DNA from: Chitinophaga sp. MM2321
Lineage (GTDB): Bacteria > Bacteroidota > Bacteroidia > Chitinophagales > Chitinophagaceae
Reading direction: 5' to 3'
Assembly: GCF_964033635.1 (NCBI RefSeq)
Contig: NZ_OZ035533.1
Location: 5,737,001-5,801,000, forward strand
Length of the DNA stretch: 64,000 bases
Part shown: positions 24,996 through 33,233 of the stretch, one piece after another
Position numbering within the stretch: the stretch's first letter is position 1
How the letters are laid out: every line of letters begins with the position of its first letter
The notes under the pieces: model-generated
Databases searched by the model: none
The model's input: the letters and a program-made list of their open reading frames with translations, nothing else
Told to the model about the DNA's origin: nothing
Program-made: the position numbers and the translations under genes

Positions 24996-26534
24996 CTAGT
25001 TCTTAACGGTTTTTCCTGCCAGAAATTTTTCCCAGTCCTTTAACTTCTCCCCTTTCATCACCCGCGGAAATTTGTTCATAGCGCCTTCTTTGCCCTTACA
25101 ACGCAGATAATCAATGAATACCTCATTCGGTAATATCTCTACAAAAACTTCTTTTAATGCAGAAGTTCTTTCCACTGCATAGTCATCATTCACTTCTGCC
25201 AGCGTCTGGTCTATGATTTCACGCACCTTTGCTGTATCCACATTTGCATCATCTGTACCAATGTACCAGCGATGGGCAAACAGGTTGGCATAAGAGAAAC
25301 CGGCTACCGTAAACTCCCGGATGGTAATGCCCAGCTTCTTCTGCACATTGTCAATCGCTTTGTTCATGTTGTCAATGCTCATATGTTCCCCGGCGAGGCT
25401 GAGGAACTGTTTGGTACGACCTACAATCACAATTTCATGTTCCTTTACGGAAGTAAACTTCACCACATCACCAATCAGGTAACGCCAGGCGCCTGCACAG
25501 GTAGACAGCATCACAGCATATTCCACATCTTCCACCACCTCGTTGATCATGTAAGATTTGGGATTCGGTTTTACTTCTCCCTCTGCATCAAAATTGTCTT
25601 CATTAAAAGGAATAAATTCATAGAAGATCCCTGCATTCAGCACCAGCTTGATCCCTCTTGTTCCCGGACGTGCCTGGAAACCAAACGAACCTTCGGAAGC
25701 CATGTAGGTTTCAATGAAGTTAATCGGCTTCCCGAGCAGCTTCTGAAAGCTGTCGCGGTAAGGCTCAAAGGACACGCCTCCATGAATATATACAGCCAGG
25801 TTAGGCCATATTTCGTGAATGTTTTTTACCCCGTGGTATTTAATGATCTCTTCCAATACAATCTGTACCCAGGCAGGTACGCCACAAATAGTACCCACAT
25901 CCCATTCACGGGCTTTGCGTACAATCAGCTTGATACGCTGTTCCCAATTGGGTTTGCGGGAGATACTACCACCCGGTTTATAAAAACGGCGAAACCATCT
26001 GGGGATATTTTTGGCCTGGATGCCGCTCATATCACCTTCGTAATAGTCGCCTTTCTCAAATAAGGAAGTGGTTCCCCCCAGCATAAGAATCCCTTTGGTA
26101 AAGGATTTCGAGGGGATATTGAAGTTAACCATGGAGTACAGCTGCTTCACACCTACCTTCTTCACATTTCTAAGCATTGCCTTGGTAACAGGAATATGTT
26201 TACTGGCAGATTCTGACGTGCCGGAACTCAGGGCAAAATACTTGATCTTCTCCGGCCAGCTCACGTTTGGCTCCCCTTCCTGGCAGCGGTACCACCATTC
26301 CCCATGCATTTTAGTATAGTTGTGTACAGGTACCTTTTCGCGGTACTGTCCCAAAAAGTTGGGACTATCCAACAGCTCCTGAAAATTGTAGTGACGGCCA
26401 AACTCAGTATCCTTGGCCTTTTCCAGCAAACGACGCAGCACCTGCAACTGATATTGGCGAGGTGTTCCTAACTTAAACGTGAATTGCTTCCTGATACGTA
26501 GTGACCTGGAAATCAGATTACCTATGATGGCCAT
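24996..26534 (-). CDS. GH3 family acyl-acid-amido synthetase
   Basis: ATP-dependent enzyme related to plant GH3 proteins, 512 residues. It adenylates a carboxylic acid and then couples it, in plants, to an amino acid. Adenylation motifs are visible: YFALSSGTSESASKHIPVT (phosphate-binding SSGTS), EIWPNLAVYIHGGVSFEPY, a MASEGSFGFQ core, and WRYLIGDVVKFTS. The C-terminal domain ends EGAMNKFPRVMKGEKLKDWE, typical of the bacterial branch. The substrates in Bacteroidota are not established to my knowledge. The downstream LysE gene, 30 nt away, could export the product. A TATTTTTG element lies 27 nt before the ATG. Confidence 0.92.
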   Translation of the reverse strand: MAIIGNLISRSLRIRKQFTFKLGTPRQYQLQVLRRLLEKAKDTEFGRHYNFQELLDSPNFLGQYREKVPVHNYTKMHGEWWYRCQEGEPNVSWPEKIKYFALSSGTSESASKHIPVTKAMLRNVKKVGVKQLYSMVNFNIPSKSFTKGILMLGGTTSLFEKGDYYEGDMSGIQAKNIPRWFRRFYKPGGSISRKPNWEQRIKLIVRKAREWDVGTICGVPAWVQIVLEEIIKYHGVKNIHEIWPNLAVYIHGGVSFEPYRDSFQKLLGKPINFIETYMASEGSFGFQARPGTRGIKLVLNAGIFYEFIPFNEDNFDAEGEVKPNPKSYMINEVVEDVEYAVMLSTCAGAWRYLIGDVVKFTSVKEHEIVIVGRTKQFLSLAGEHMSIDNMNKAIDNVQKKLGITIREFTVAGFSYANLFAHRWYIGTDDANVDTAKVREIIDQTLAEVNDDYAVERTSALKEVFVEILPNEVFIDYLRCKGKEGAMNKFPRVMKGEKLKDWEKFLAGKTVKN

Positions 26535-26561
26535 TAACTTTCCCTCTCTTTAATTGAAATA

Positions 26562-26569
26562 CAAAAATA
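26562..26569 (-). promoter_or_regulatory. -7 element of the GH3-LysE pair
   Basis: Leftward TATTTTTG, with transcription predicted near 26556 and a leader of about 20 nt to the ATG at 26534. No TTTG at the -33 position. Confidence 0.55.
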
Positions 26570-26589
26570 AGTGGAATATTGAATATAAT

Positions 26590-26690
26590 CACGAATTACG
26601 AACGCCCGGTTGCCGGCAAGGGAATAATATATGTATATATTATATAATGCAGCACCCGAAATTCGCAATCCGCAATTCGTAATTCGTAAT
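26590..26690. repeat. ATTCGTAAT-type repeats in the GH3/IMPase divergent region
   Basis: CACGAATTACGAAC on the left faces tandem ATTCGCAATC, CGCAATTCGTAATTCGTAAT on the right (26661-26690), an imperfect inverted arrangement like the other long hairpins but with its own unit sequence. In between lies a small perfect palindrome (ATAATATAT/ATATATTAT, 26625-26644). Confidence 0.65.
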
Positions 26691-26698
26691 TACCTTTG
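26691..26698 (+). promoter_or_regulatory. -7 element abutting the IMPase start codon
   Basis: TACCTTTG, then CGGC, then the ATG at 26703. The spacing is the same as for the lipoprotein gene at 13880 and predicts a leaderless transcript. The element directly follows the ATTCGTAAT repeats. Confidence 0.6.
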
Positions 26699-26702
26699 CG
26701 GC

Positions 26703-27476
26703 ATGTTAAAAACAACTTTACTCAAAGCTACTGAAGCCAGCGGAAAAATACTGCAACAATATTTCAACGGCTCCTTTGAAGTGAGCAGTAAAAGTACCAT
26801 TAACGACCTGGTGACGGAAGCAGATAAAAAATCTGAAGCCGTTATCATAGACGTTATCAGGGCTGCTTATCCCGATCACTTTATACTGAGTGAAGAAGTG
26901 GGCGAGATGAAAACAGCCTCCAATGTAAAATGGATCATTGATCCCATTGATGGCACCGTCAACTTTGCCAACGGCATCCCTATCTGTTGTGTATCCATTG
27001 GTGTGGAGAAAGATGGAGAGATGATACTGGGCGCTGTTTACAATCCGTTTATGAACGAATTGTTCCTGGCAGAAAAAGGAAAGGGCGCTACCCTGAATGA
27101 TAAGCCGATCCATGTATCGGTAAAGTCAAACCTGGCTACCTCCTGCCTGGTAACTGGTTTCCCTTACAAATGGAACCAGGGCCCCAGAGACCCCATGCAG
27201 GTACTGGACCATATTATCAGGGAAGGCATTCCCGTACGCCGCCTCGGCTCTGCAGCCATAGACCTTTGCTGGGTTGCCTGCGGCCGGTTCGATGGCTTCT
27301 GGGAACACGAACTCCAGGCATGGGATTCCGCAGCCGGATTCCTCATAGTGGAAGAAGCCGGTGGTAAAGTCTCCGACTTTTCCGGCAACCGGTATTCCCC
27401 TTACCAAAAAGAAATACTGGCCACCAACGGTCATATTCATAGTGCGTTACAGGATCTTATTAACAACGGTAAATAA
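26703..27476 (+). CDS. Inositol monophosphatase family protein
   Basis: Mg-dependent phosphatase of the IMPase/SuhB/CysQ fold, 257 residues from the ATG at 26703. Upstream in-frame codons come from the repeat region and are not counted. Motifs: LSEEVGE (metal Glu), WIIDPIDGTVNFANGIPICC (the DPIDGT signature) and HELQAWDSAAGFLIVEEAGG (WD motif). It could act on inositol phosphates, on 3'-phosphoadenosine compounds or on other sugar phosphates; the sequence alone does not decide. It lies 12 nt before thiL and both may share a leaderless start just upstream. Confidence 0.92.
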   Translation: MLKTTLLKATEASGKILQQYFNGSFEVSSKSTINDLVTEADKKSEAVIIDVIRAAYPDHFILSEEVGEMKTASNVKWIIDPIDGTVNFANGIPICCVSIGVEKDGEMILGAVYNPFMNELFLAEKGKGATLNDKPIHVSVKSNLATSCLVTGFPYKWNQGPRDPMQVLDHIIREGIPVRRLGSAAIDLCWVACGRFDGFWEHELQAWDSAAGFLIVEEAGGKVSDFSGNRYSPYQKEILATNGHIHSALQDLINNGK

Positions 27477-27488
27477 GTATTTGAAAAG

Positions 27489-28526
27489 ATGGATCAGGAA
27501 AGAACTGAAATAAGCGACCTGGGAGAATTCGGATTAATCGAATATCTCACCCGGAATATAGAAATACAAAACGCCGGCACCGTATTAGGTGTGGGAGATG
27601 ATGCTGCCGTTATAGACCATTTCGGCAAACAAACCGTCATCAGCACCGATATGCTGATGGAAGGCATTCACTTTGACCTGATGTACACCCCGCTCAAACA
27701 CCTGGGCTATAAATCCGTGGTGGTAAACCTGTCGGACATCTACGCCATGAATGCCACGCCTACACACATCACCATGAGCATCGCCTTCTCCAACCGCATG
27801 TCTGTAGAAGGACTGAACGAATTCTATGAAGGCGTATATGCTGCCTGTGAAAAATACGGCGTAGACCTCATTGGCGGCGACACCAGCAGCTCACAAAAAG
27901 GGTTTGTGATCAGCGTTACGGCCATCGGCGAAGTAACCCCAGATCAATTCGTAAAAAGGTCTACCGCCCAAAAGGGCGATCTGCTCTGCGTTTCCGGCGA
28001 CCTGGGCGCCGCTTACCTCGGCCTCACCCTCCTGGAAAGAGAGAAAAAAATATACCTGGAAAGTCCCGGTGTAAGACCTGATCTCGAAGAGCAGACTTAC
28101 ATCATCGGCCGCCAGCTGAAACCGGAAGCCCGTAAAGATATTATTGAGTTCCTACAGGAACAGGATATTATGCCTACCTCCATGATGGATGTAAGTGACG
28201 GACTCAGCTCCGAAATCCTCCATATTGCCAAACAAAGCAACCTGGGCGTAGTACTATATGAAGAAAAGATCCCGATTGCACAGGAAAGTAAGGAAATAGC
28301 CCTCAAATTTGGCCTGGACCCCACTGCCTGCGCACTCAGCGGCGGAGAAGACTACGAACTGCTCTTCACTATGAAACAACAGGATCACGATAAAATCGTA
28401 CTCAACGAACAAATAAGCGTTATCGGCTACATGGCCGACATCAGCGAAGGCGCCCACATCCTCACCAAAGGTGGCAATAAGTTCAAACTGGTAGCACAGG
28501 GATGGAACGCCTTTAACCAGGAATAG
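27489..28526 (+). CDS. thiL: Thiamine-monophosphate kinase
   Basis: Makes the cofactor thiamine diphosphate from thiamine monophosphate and ATP; 345 residues. Motifs: GVGDDAAVI and STDMLMEGIHFDL for Mg-ATP, YKSVVVNLSDIYAMNATPTH, DLIGGDTSSS, and the C-terminal half with MDVSDGLSSEILHIA and LSGGEDYELLFT. Length and motif order are standard. Its TAG stop starts a repeat unit reading TAGACCAGGATTA, the outer edge of a long perfect inverted repeat between it and the convergent GT39 gene. Thiamine genes are not otherwise clustered here. Confidence 0.95.
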   Translation: MDQERTEISDLGEFGLIEYLTRNIEIQNAGTVLGVGDDAAVIDHFGKQTVISTDMLMEGIHFDLMYTPLKHLGYKSVVVNLSDIYAMNATPTHITMSIAFSNRMSVEGLNEFYEGVYAACEKYGVDLIGGDTSSSQKGFVISVTAIGEVTPDQFVKRSTAQKGDLLCVSGDLGAAYLGLTLLEREKKIYLESPGVRPDLEEQTYIIGRQLKPEARKDIIEFLQEQDIMPTSMMDVSDGLSSEILHIAKQSNLGVVLYEEKIPIAQESKEIALKFGLDPTACALSGGEDYELLFTMKQQDHDKIVLNEQISVIGYMADISEGAHILTKGGNKFKLVAQGWNAFNQE

Positions 28527-28660
28527 ACCAGGATTAGACCAGGATTACCCGGATACAAAAAGATTAACCTGATGGGTGTTATGTTATAATTCTTCCCGAA
28601 TTATTTTCCAACATAACACCCATCAGGTTAATCTTTTTGTATCCGGGTAATCCTGGTCTA
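28524..28660. repeat. 51-bp perfect inverted repeat between two convergent genes
   Basis: Arms 28535-28585 and 28610-28660 are exact inverted copies with a 24-nt loop. An extra TAGACCAGGAT copy precedes the left arm and supplies the thiL stop. The right end supplies the TAG stop of the convergent GT39 gene. The arms contain ACCAGGATTA and GATGGGTGTT motifs that recur at 59557-59913. It may also serve as a bidirectional terminator. Confidence 0.95.
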
Positions 28661-30337
28661 TGGCTTGACGACGACTTTAATCGCTACACTATTATGTGTA
28701 GGAGGCATATCTCCCGCAAAAACACAAAATTTCAGCTGGTATTCGCCGGGTTTATCCGGCATCACTACCGGCAGGTTTATCAGCCTGCGCAACACGGCTT
28801 TTTCCAGTGACATGGAAGTTTTTACCGGTGGCAATGATTCATCCGTGGTGGTAAAGCCATACCCCAGCACCGCCTCGTTGGTACGATCCAGCGGAATAGG
28901 CCGGTGATAGCCGTTATGCGGTTGCAGGATCACATTTACCTGCTCTCTGGGCCGTGCTGTAATTATCTTTAACGCTGGTTTCAGCTGTATGAGCGAATAG
29001 GAATAATAAGCCGCCTGCATATTATAATCCCAGGTGCCATGTATTGTTTTCAGGCTATCGGTAATAGGTAGCCCTGCACCCGGCTCAAATACCACCATGG
29101 CCGGTTTACCCCACAATTCCGTTTCCGTATCCCAGTAATTATACTGGCTGCGGCGGGAATACCGGCTGTTAAGACTGTATGACAACTGCCCCGTATAAAA
29201 CATGTATTTGGAAGGCAATTGATAGCTGTTTATAAATACCACCGGCCTGCCGGCAGCACGGGCAGCCACCTGTGATGTCCATTCTTTGTTATGGTGTATT
29301 TCAGGTCTTATTTCCACACCGGGCATAAAGTCCCACACCATATACACCCGTACCACCAACACCAGCAATAACGTCACAGGTAAGGTGTACAGGAGCCACT
29401 TCCTCGACCAGGATTTGCGTACCAGCGTCTGATGCGCCAGGATGACTACCGGCGTAAATACCATCACTGTCCAGTTGGCCTCTACCCTGCCCTTGAAAGT
29501 ACTGATCAGGAAAAACACCAATACCCCTACCAGACTGAATTTAAGGGCACGTTCAAAAGTATTCTGAATAGGACAACGGAAAGCATAATACAGGATGAGC
29601 CAGCCCATCAGCGGACCAAACAGCAGTAATTGTCCTCCTAAATAATCCAGCGTATAAGTAATATCATAGGAAGATGCATTGCGCTCTACCAGGTGATATT
29701 GCAGCGATGGAAATCCATGCGCAATCTGCCAGTAAATATGCGGAAAGAAGAGTACTGTAGTGATGATACAGGCTACATAAAATTTAAATACGCGCAGCAG
29801 GTTCATGTTGGACAACACCGTAAAGAATACCAGCAATATCCCGTGGTATTTGCTATAGAACATGAGTGCCATAGCGATACCCAGTAACAGCGTATTCTTC
29901 CAGCTTTGCTTCGCCAGGAAAGTACGGTAGGCCCAGAAATAAAGTGCCGCAAAAAAGATGAGCGGTACATCAGGAACAGCCAGCATACCGCCAATCTGCA
30001 TAGCTCCCAGGGAGCCTATGATGATATAAAAAAGTTTGTTATCCTTTGATGCAATGAGCTTCGCCGTGATCCACAGCGTCACCGTATTGGCCATCACTAC
30101 CAGCAACCGCACACCCAGCTCATTATGAAAAATGCTGTAACCTATTTTGATCAGCAGCGCAATCATCGGCGGATGATCGAAATAGCCCCAGTCCATATGA
30201 CGGGAATATACCCAGTAGTAGGCTTCATCATCCCACAACTCGGAATAACAGGCCTGGAGTAAACCCAGCACCAGCCATGTCAACAGGAAAAGATTTTTAT
30301 ACTGACGTCTGGTAAAAAAACGAATGATGGCACCCAT
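28658..30337 (-). CDS. ArnT-like glycosyltransferase family 39 protein
   Basis: Polytopic GT-C type glycosyltransferase of 559 residues. The first periplasmic loop carries the DE-type catalytic acidic motif (YSELWDDEAYYWVYSRHMDW, then YFDHPP), as in ArnT and other polyprenyl-phosphate sugar transferases. About ten to twelve membrane helices span residues 10-350, and the soluble C-terminal domain (about 360-559) is beta-rich. It probably transfers a sugar from a polyprenyl phosphate carrier to an envelope acceptor. Its TAG stop lies in the 51-bp inverted repeat. The start MGAIIRFFTRRQYKNLFLLT fits the first helix. Confidence 0.88.
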   Translation of the reverse strand: MGAIIRFFTRRQYKNLFLLTWLVLGLLQACYSELWDDEAYYWVYSRHMDWGYFDHPPMIALLIKIGYSIFHNELGVRLLVVMANTVTLWITAKLIASKDNKLFYIIIGSLGAMQIGGMLAVPDVPLIFFAALYFWAYRTFLAKQSWKNTLLLGIAMALMFYSKYHGILLVFFTVLSNMNLLRVFKFYVACIITTVLFFPHIYWQIAHGFPSLQYHLVERNASSYDITYTLDYLGGQLLLFGPLMGWLILYYAFRCPIQNTFERALKFSLVGVLVFFLISTFKGRVEANWTVMVFTPVVILAHQTLVRKSWSRKWLLYTLPVTLLLVLVVRVYMVWDFMPGVEIRPEIHHNKEWTSQVAARAAGRPVVFINSYQLPSKYMFYTGQLSYSLNSRYSRRSQYNYWDTETELWGKPAMVVFEPGAGLPITDSLKTIHGTWDYNMQAAYYSYSLIQLKPALKIITARPREQVNVILQPHNGYHRPIPLDRTNEAVLGYGFTTTDESLPPVKTSMSLEKAVLRRLINLPVVMPDKPGEYQLKFCVFAGDMPPTHNSVAIKVVVKP

Positions 30338-30377
30338 GCGGATATACGGTATTATTGATGCTACGAAGATAAAGCTA

Positions 30378-31484
30378 TTAAGAGTAAACTGCTAGTTCCC
30401 TGTTTGGACGGATGGCCAGCAAGGCAGCATCATAACCCGGAGCGATGCGCCCAAGCTGCTTTTCACGGCCAACAGCACGGGCAGGATACAAAGATCCCAT
30501 GCGCAATGCCTCTTCCAGCGGAATGTCTACCTCTTCCACACAATTACGTACCGCCTGCATCATCGTCAGGCAGGAGCCCGACAGCACGCCGGTACCGCTT
30601 ACGTAGCGGTCTTTCTCCCGGATATAGATATAGTTACCTTCCTTATTTTCTTCTACCGCATCTGTAATAAGGAACAGCCGCTCTTTCATAATTTTTTTGG
30701 AGATGCGGATCGAAGCGAAATCTACATGCACCCCGTCTGCTACTACGCTGGCATTTACCGCCGGATGGTCGTAAATAGCACCTACCAGGCCGGGAGCCCT
30801 GCTTTCCAGGGGAGACATGGCATTAAAAAGATGGGTGGCATGATGAATACCTTTCTCAAACGACGTATATGCCTGCCCGTAAGAAGCATTGCTATGCCCA
30901 GCAAATACCACGATGCCGGCATCCTGCAATTGCTTTACCAGCGTGGGGTCACAGCATTCAGGCGCCAGGGTGATGATCTTCACCACATCTCTCCCGTTCT
31001 CCAGTATCCAGTCAATATCTTCCTGCGCCGGTGTACGGATATATTGCGGCAGATGCGCTCCTTTCTTGGCCGGATTAATAAACGGTCCTTCCAGATGTAA
31101 GCCCAGCACGCCTTCTCCTCCCTGTTCCCAGTACGCTCTCACAGCCTGCATAGCCCGCAACATAATTTCCGGGGAAATAGTGGCCACAGTAGGCATAATC
31201 CAGGCAGCGCCGCCCACACGGCTGTAAGCTACCGTAGCAGCAAGTGATGACACATCAGGATATAAAGAAAATACGGCGCCATTACCGCCATAAATCTGCA
31301 GATCAATCAGGGCGGGGGCCAGCAACGACCCATGCAGGTCAATAATCTCATCATGCTGTGATACTTCCGTGGTGGGTATTACACCTGTAATTTTACCGGC
31401 AGCAGTAACAACGGCATGATCTTCCAGCATTTCATCTCCGGTAAAAATCCTGGCATTTATGTATGTGGTGGGCATAACAGTCAT
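30378..31484 (-). CDS. nagA: N-acetylglucosamine-6-phosphate deacetylase
   Basis: Amidohydrolase that deacetylates GlcNAc-6-phosphate in amino-sugar and peptidoglycan recycling; 368 residues. Motifs: APALIDLQIYGGNGAVF, GLHLEGPFINPAKKGAH with the metal Glu, FAGHSNASYGQAYTSFEKGI (metal His), HHATHLFNAMSPLESRAPGL (second His), and FLITDAVEE with the catalytic Asp. Two in-frame ATGs (31484 and 31475) are possible starts. nagB is not nearby. It lies 5 nt after the VOC gene in a leftward group with an omega-amidase-type protein. Confidence 0.93.
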   Translation of the reverse strand: MTVMPTTYINARIFTGDEMLEDHAVVTAAGKITGVIPTTEVSQHDEIIDLHGSLLAPALIDLQIYGGNGAVFSLYPDVSSLAATVAYSRVGGAAWIMPTVATISPEIMLRAMQAVRAYWEQGGEGVLGLHLEGPFINPAKKGAHLPQYIRTPAQEDIDWILENGRDVVKIITLAPECCDPTLVKQLQDAGIVVFAGHSNASYGQAYTSFEKGIHHATHLFNAMSPLESRAPGLVGAIYDHPAVNASVVADGVHVDFASIRISKKIMKERLFLITDAVEENKEGNYIYIREKDRYVSGTGVLSGSCLTMMQAVRNCVEEVDIPLEEALRMGSLYPARAVGREKQLGRIAPGYDAALLAIRPNRELAVYS

Positions 31485-31489
31485 ATTTT

Positions 31490-31882
31490 TTACGGGTGAA
31501 TTTCGTATAACTCCAAAGGCAGGCCGTCAGGATCAGCAAAAAAAGTAAACCGCTGACCGGTATGCGGATCTACCCGGATAGGTTCCGTGACAACGCCTTT
31601 ATCACGCAGTGTTCCAATGGCGCTTTCAATATCCTGCACGGCAAAAGCCAGGTGCCGCAGTCCGCAGGCTTCCGGGTGACTTGGACGTGCCGGCGGGTTC
31701 GGAAAAGAAAATAATTCTATCACGTACTGGTCGCCCAGCGCCAGATCCAGCTTCCATGAATCACGTGCCTCCCGGTATACTTCCCGTATGATCCGCAGGC
31801 CCAGCACATCTATATAAAAGATCTTGCTACGCGGATAATCAGCGCAGATAACTGCGATGTGATGGACTCCCTGCAATAACAT
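31490..31882 (-). CDS. VOC superfamily protein (YaeR/glyoxalase I-like)
   Basis: Single-domain vicinal-oxygen-chelate protein of 130 residues. The paired beta-alpha-beta modules are clear: GVHHIAVICADYPRSKIFYI with the first metal His, YVIELFSFPNPP (Glu), CGLRHLAFAVQDIESAI (second metal His) and GLPLELYEIHP (last Glu). It resembles the YaeR/GloA2 subgroup of glyoxalase-like proteins, whose substrates are uncertain. It sits 9 nt after the omega-amidase gene and 5 nt before nagA. Confidence 0.87.
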   Translation of the reverse strand: MLLQGVHHIAVICADYPRSKIFYIDVLGLRIIREVYREARDSWKLDLALGDQYVIELFSFPNPPARPSHPEACGLRHLAFAVQDIESAIGTLRDKGVVTEPIRVDPHTGQRFTFFADPDGLPLELYEIHP

Positions 31883-31891
31883 ACGTATTAT

Positions 31892-32701
31892 TTAAAGCGA
31901 TTCCTTATCAAGGAAAGTGAAAGTATCGGCATCCTTCAGAAAAGGAATGTTTTTTCTTACTTCATCCAGTTGCTCACGTTGAAGGGTATACGTAAAAATA
32001 TCTTCCTCGTGAGATTTACGGTAGATGATTTCGCCCATAGGATCTATGAGGCTGGTTTCGCCGCTGTGGTAGATGTTATTCCCATCATTACCCACACGGT
32101 TAATACCGATGGCAAACGACTGGTTCTCGATGGCGCGGGCCTGCAACAGCGTATTCCAGGCGGTTTTACGCCTTTCCGGCCAGTTGGCTACATACACCAG
32201 CAGGTCATATGCAGGCGCCTGGGTGTCGGCCTGTATGGTATTGCGCGCCCATACCGGGAAACGCATATCGTAACAAATATTCAGGTTTATTTTCCAGCCC
32301 TTTACCTGCGCAATCAGGCGCTTGTTGCCTGGCTCGTAGTGATCCTGTTCTCCGGCATAACCAAACAGGTGGCGCTTATCATAGGTACCATAGGTGCCAT
32401 TGGGCAGCATCCAGATCAGGCGGTTCAAATAATGTCCGTTCTCTTCAATAATCAGGCTACCGGTAATGATGATCTTTTTCTCCGCAGCTTTTCGCTTCAT
32501 CCATTGAACGGCGCTGCCATCCATGGTTTCAGCAAGGCGTTCCGGCTGCATACTGAAGCCGGTGCTGAACATCTCAGGTAAAAAAACCACTTCTGTCCGC
32601 TCCCTGATGCTATCAATTTTTTCATCAAACATCCGGAGGTTAGCCGCTATATCTTCCCAATGTAACTGGGATTGTACCAGTGTTACTTTCAGATCTGACA
32701 T
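31892..32701 (-). CDS. Nitrilase-family amidohydrolase (omega-amidase, YafV-like)
   Basis: C-N hydrolase of 269 residues with the Glu-Lys-Cys triad: VFLPEMFSTGFSM (Glu), YGTYDKRHLFGYAGE (Lys) and LNICYDMRFPVWAR (Cys). The GEQDHYEPG-like segment matches the omega-amidase (Nit2/YafV) group, which hydrolyses 2-oxoglutaramate and 2-oxosuccinamate in the methionine-salvage and glutamine transaminase routes. It heads the leftward trio with the VOC gene and nagA. A TAACTTTG element lies about 19 nt before the ATG. Confidence 0.9.
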   Translation of the reverse strand: MSDLKVTLVQSQLHWEDIAANLRMFDEKIDSIRERTEVVFLPEMFSTGFSMQPERLAETMDGSAVQWMKRKAAEKKIIITGSLIIEENGHYLNRLIWMLPNGTYGTYDKRHLFGYAGEQDHYEPGNKRLIAQVKGWKINLNICYDMRFPVWARNTIQADTQAPAYDLLVYVANWPERRKTAWNTLLQARAIENQSFAIGINRVGNDGNNIYHSGETSLIDPMGEIIYRKSHEEDIFTYTLQREQLDEVRKNIPFLKDADTFTFLDKESL

Positions 32702-32719
32702 TATTCGTTATTATGGTCA

Positions 32720-32727
32720 CAAAGTTA
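32720..32727 (-). promoter_or_regulatory. -7 element of the omega-amidase-VOC-nagA group
   Basis: Leftward TAACTTTG fits TAnnTTTG and lies 18 nt before the ATG at 32701. A TTTG occurs 24 nt further upstream, a looser spacing than usual. Confidence 0.5.
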
Positions 32728-32766
32728 CTGTCTGATGCATTAGAAACTTTTCAAATTATATTGTCC

Positions 32767-33228
32767 TCACGCCTCGTTATGCACGATTTGTTCAAGCACT
32801 CCGTTAATCAACTCCGTTTCAAATCCTCTTTGCAGGAGATACTGCACCGTTTTGTATCTGCGCTTCATCGGAGTTTCCCCTTTGAGTGATTGATACTTCT
32901 TCCCGGCTACCTTGATCAGTGCTGCTTCATAGTCATCATCATCAATCTCCTCCATCCCTTTTTTGATGCAATAGGCAGATACCTGCTTTTGCTTCAGTTC
33001 AGCAATGATCTTTTTCCGTCCCCACTGCTTCACGCGAAACTTGCCGCCGGCAAAGGCTTTGGCAAACCGTTCCTCATTCAGGAAATTATCTGCAATAAGA
33101 GCGGCGATAGCTTCTTCTACTTCATTGCCCCGCAACCCCACTTCCAGGCATTTGTATTTTACCTCCTGATGGCAACGTTCCTGGTAAGCACAATACTGGC
33201 GCAGTTTTAATATGGCTGTTGACAGCAT
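32767..33228 (-). CDS. recX: Regulatory protein RecX
   Basis: Small helical modulator of RecA filaments, 153 residues. Family features include the N-terminal AILKLRQYCAYQERCHQEVK, the repeated three-helix units with FLNEERFAKAFAGGKFRVKQ (the D/NE-x-R-F-A motif), WGRKKIIAELKQKQV, and the C-terminal RYKTVQYLLQRGFETELING. Length is normal. recX often sits beside recA; here it follows the helicase gene pcrA by only 5 nt, so the two are almost certainly co-transcribed. Confidence 0.92.
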   Translation of the reverse strand: MLSTAILKLRQYCAYQERCHQEVKYKCLEVGLRGNEVEEAIAALIADNFLNEERFAKAFAGGKFRVKQWGRKKIIAELKQKQVSAYCIKKGMEEIDDDDYEAALIKVAGKKYQSLKGETPMKRRYKTVQYLLQRGFETELINGVLEQIVHNEA

Positions 33229-33233
33229 ACGAA

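Noticed and set aside
26631..26702. N-terminal extension of the IMPase gene
   Set aside because: It translates repeat DNA and the promoter element; the ATG at 26703 agrees with the family N-terminus.
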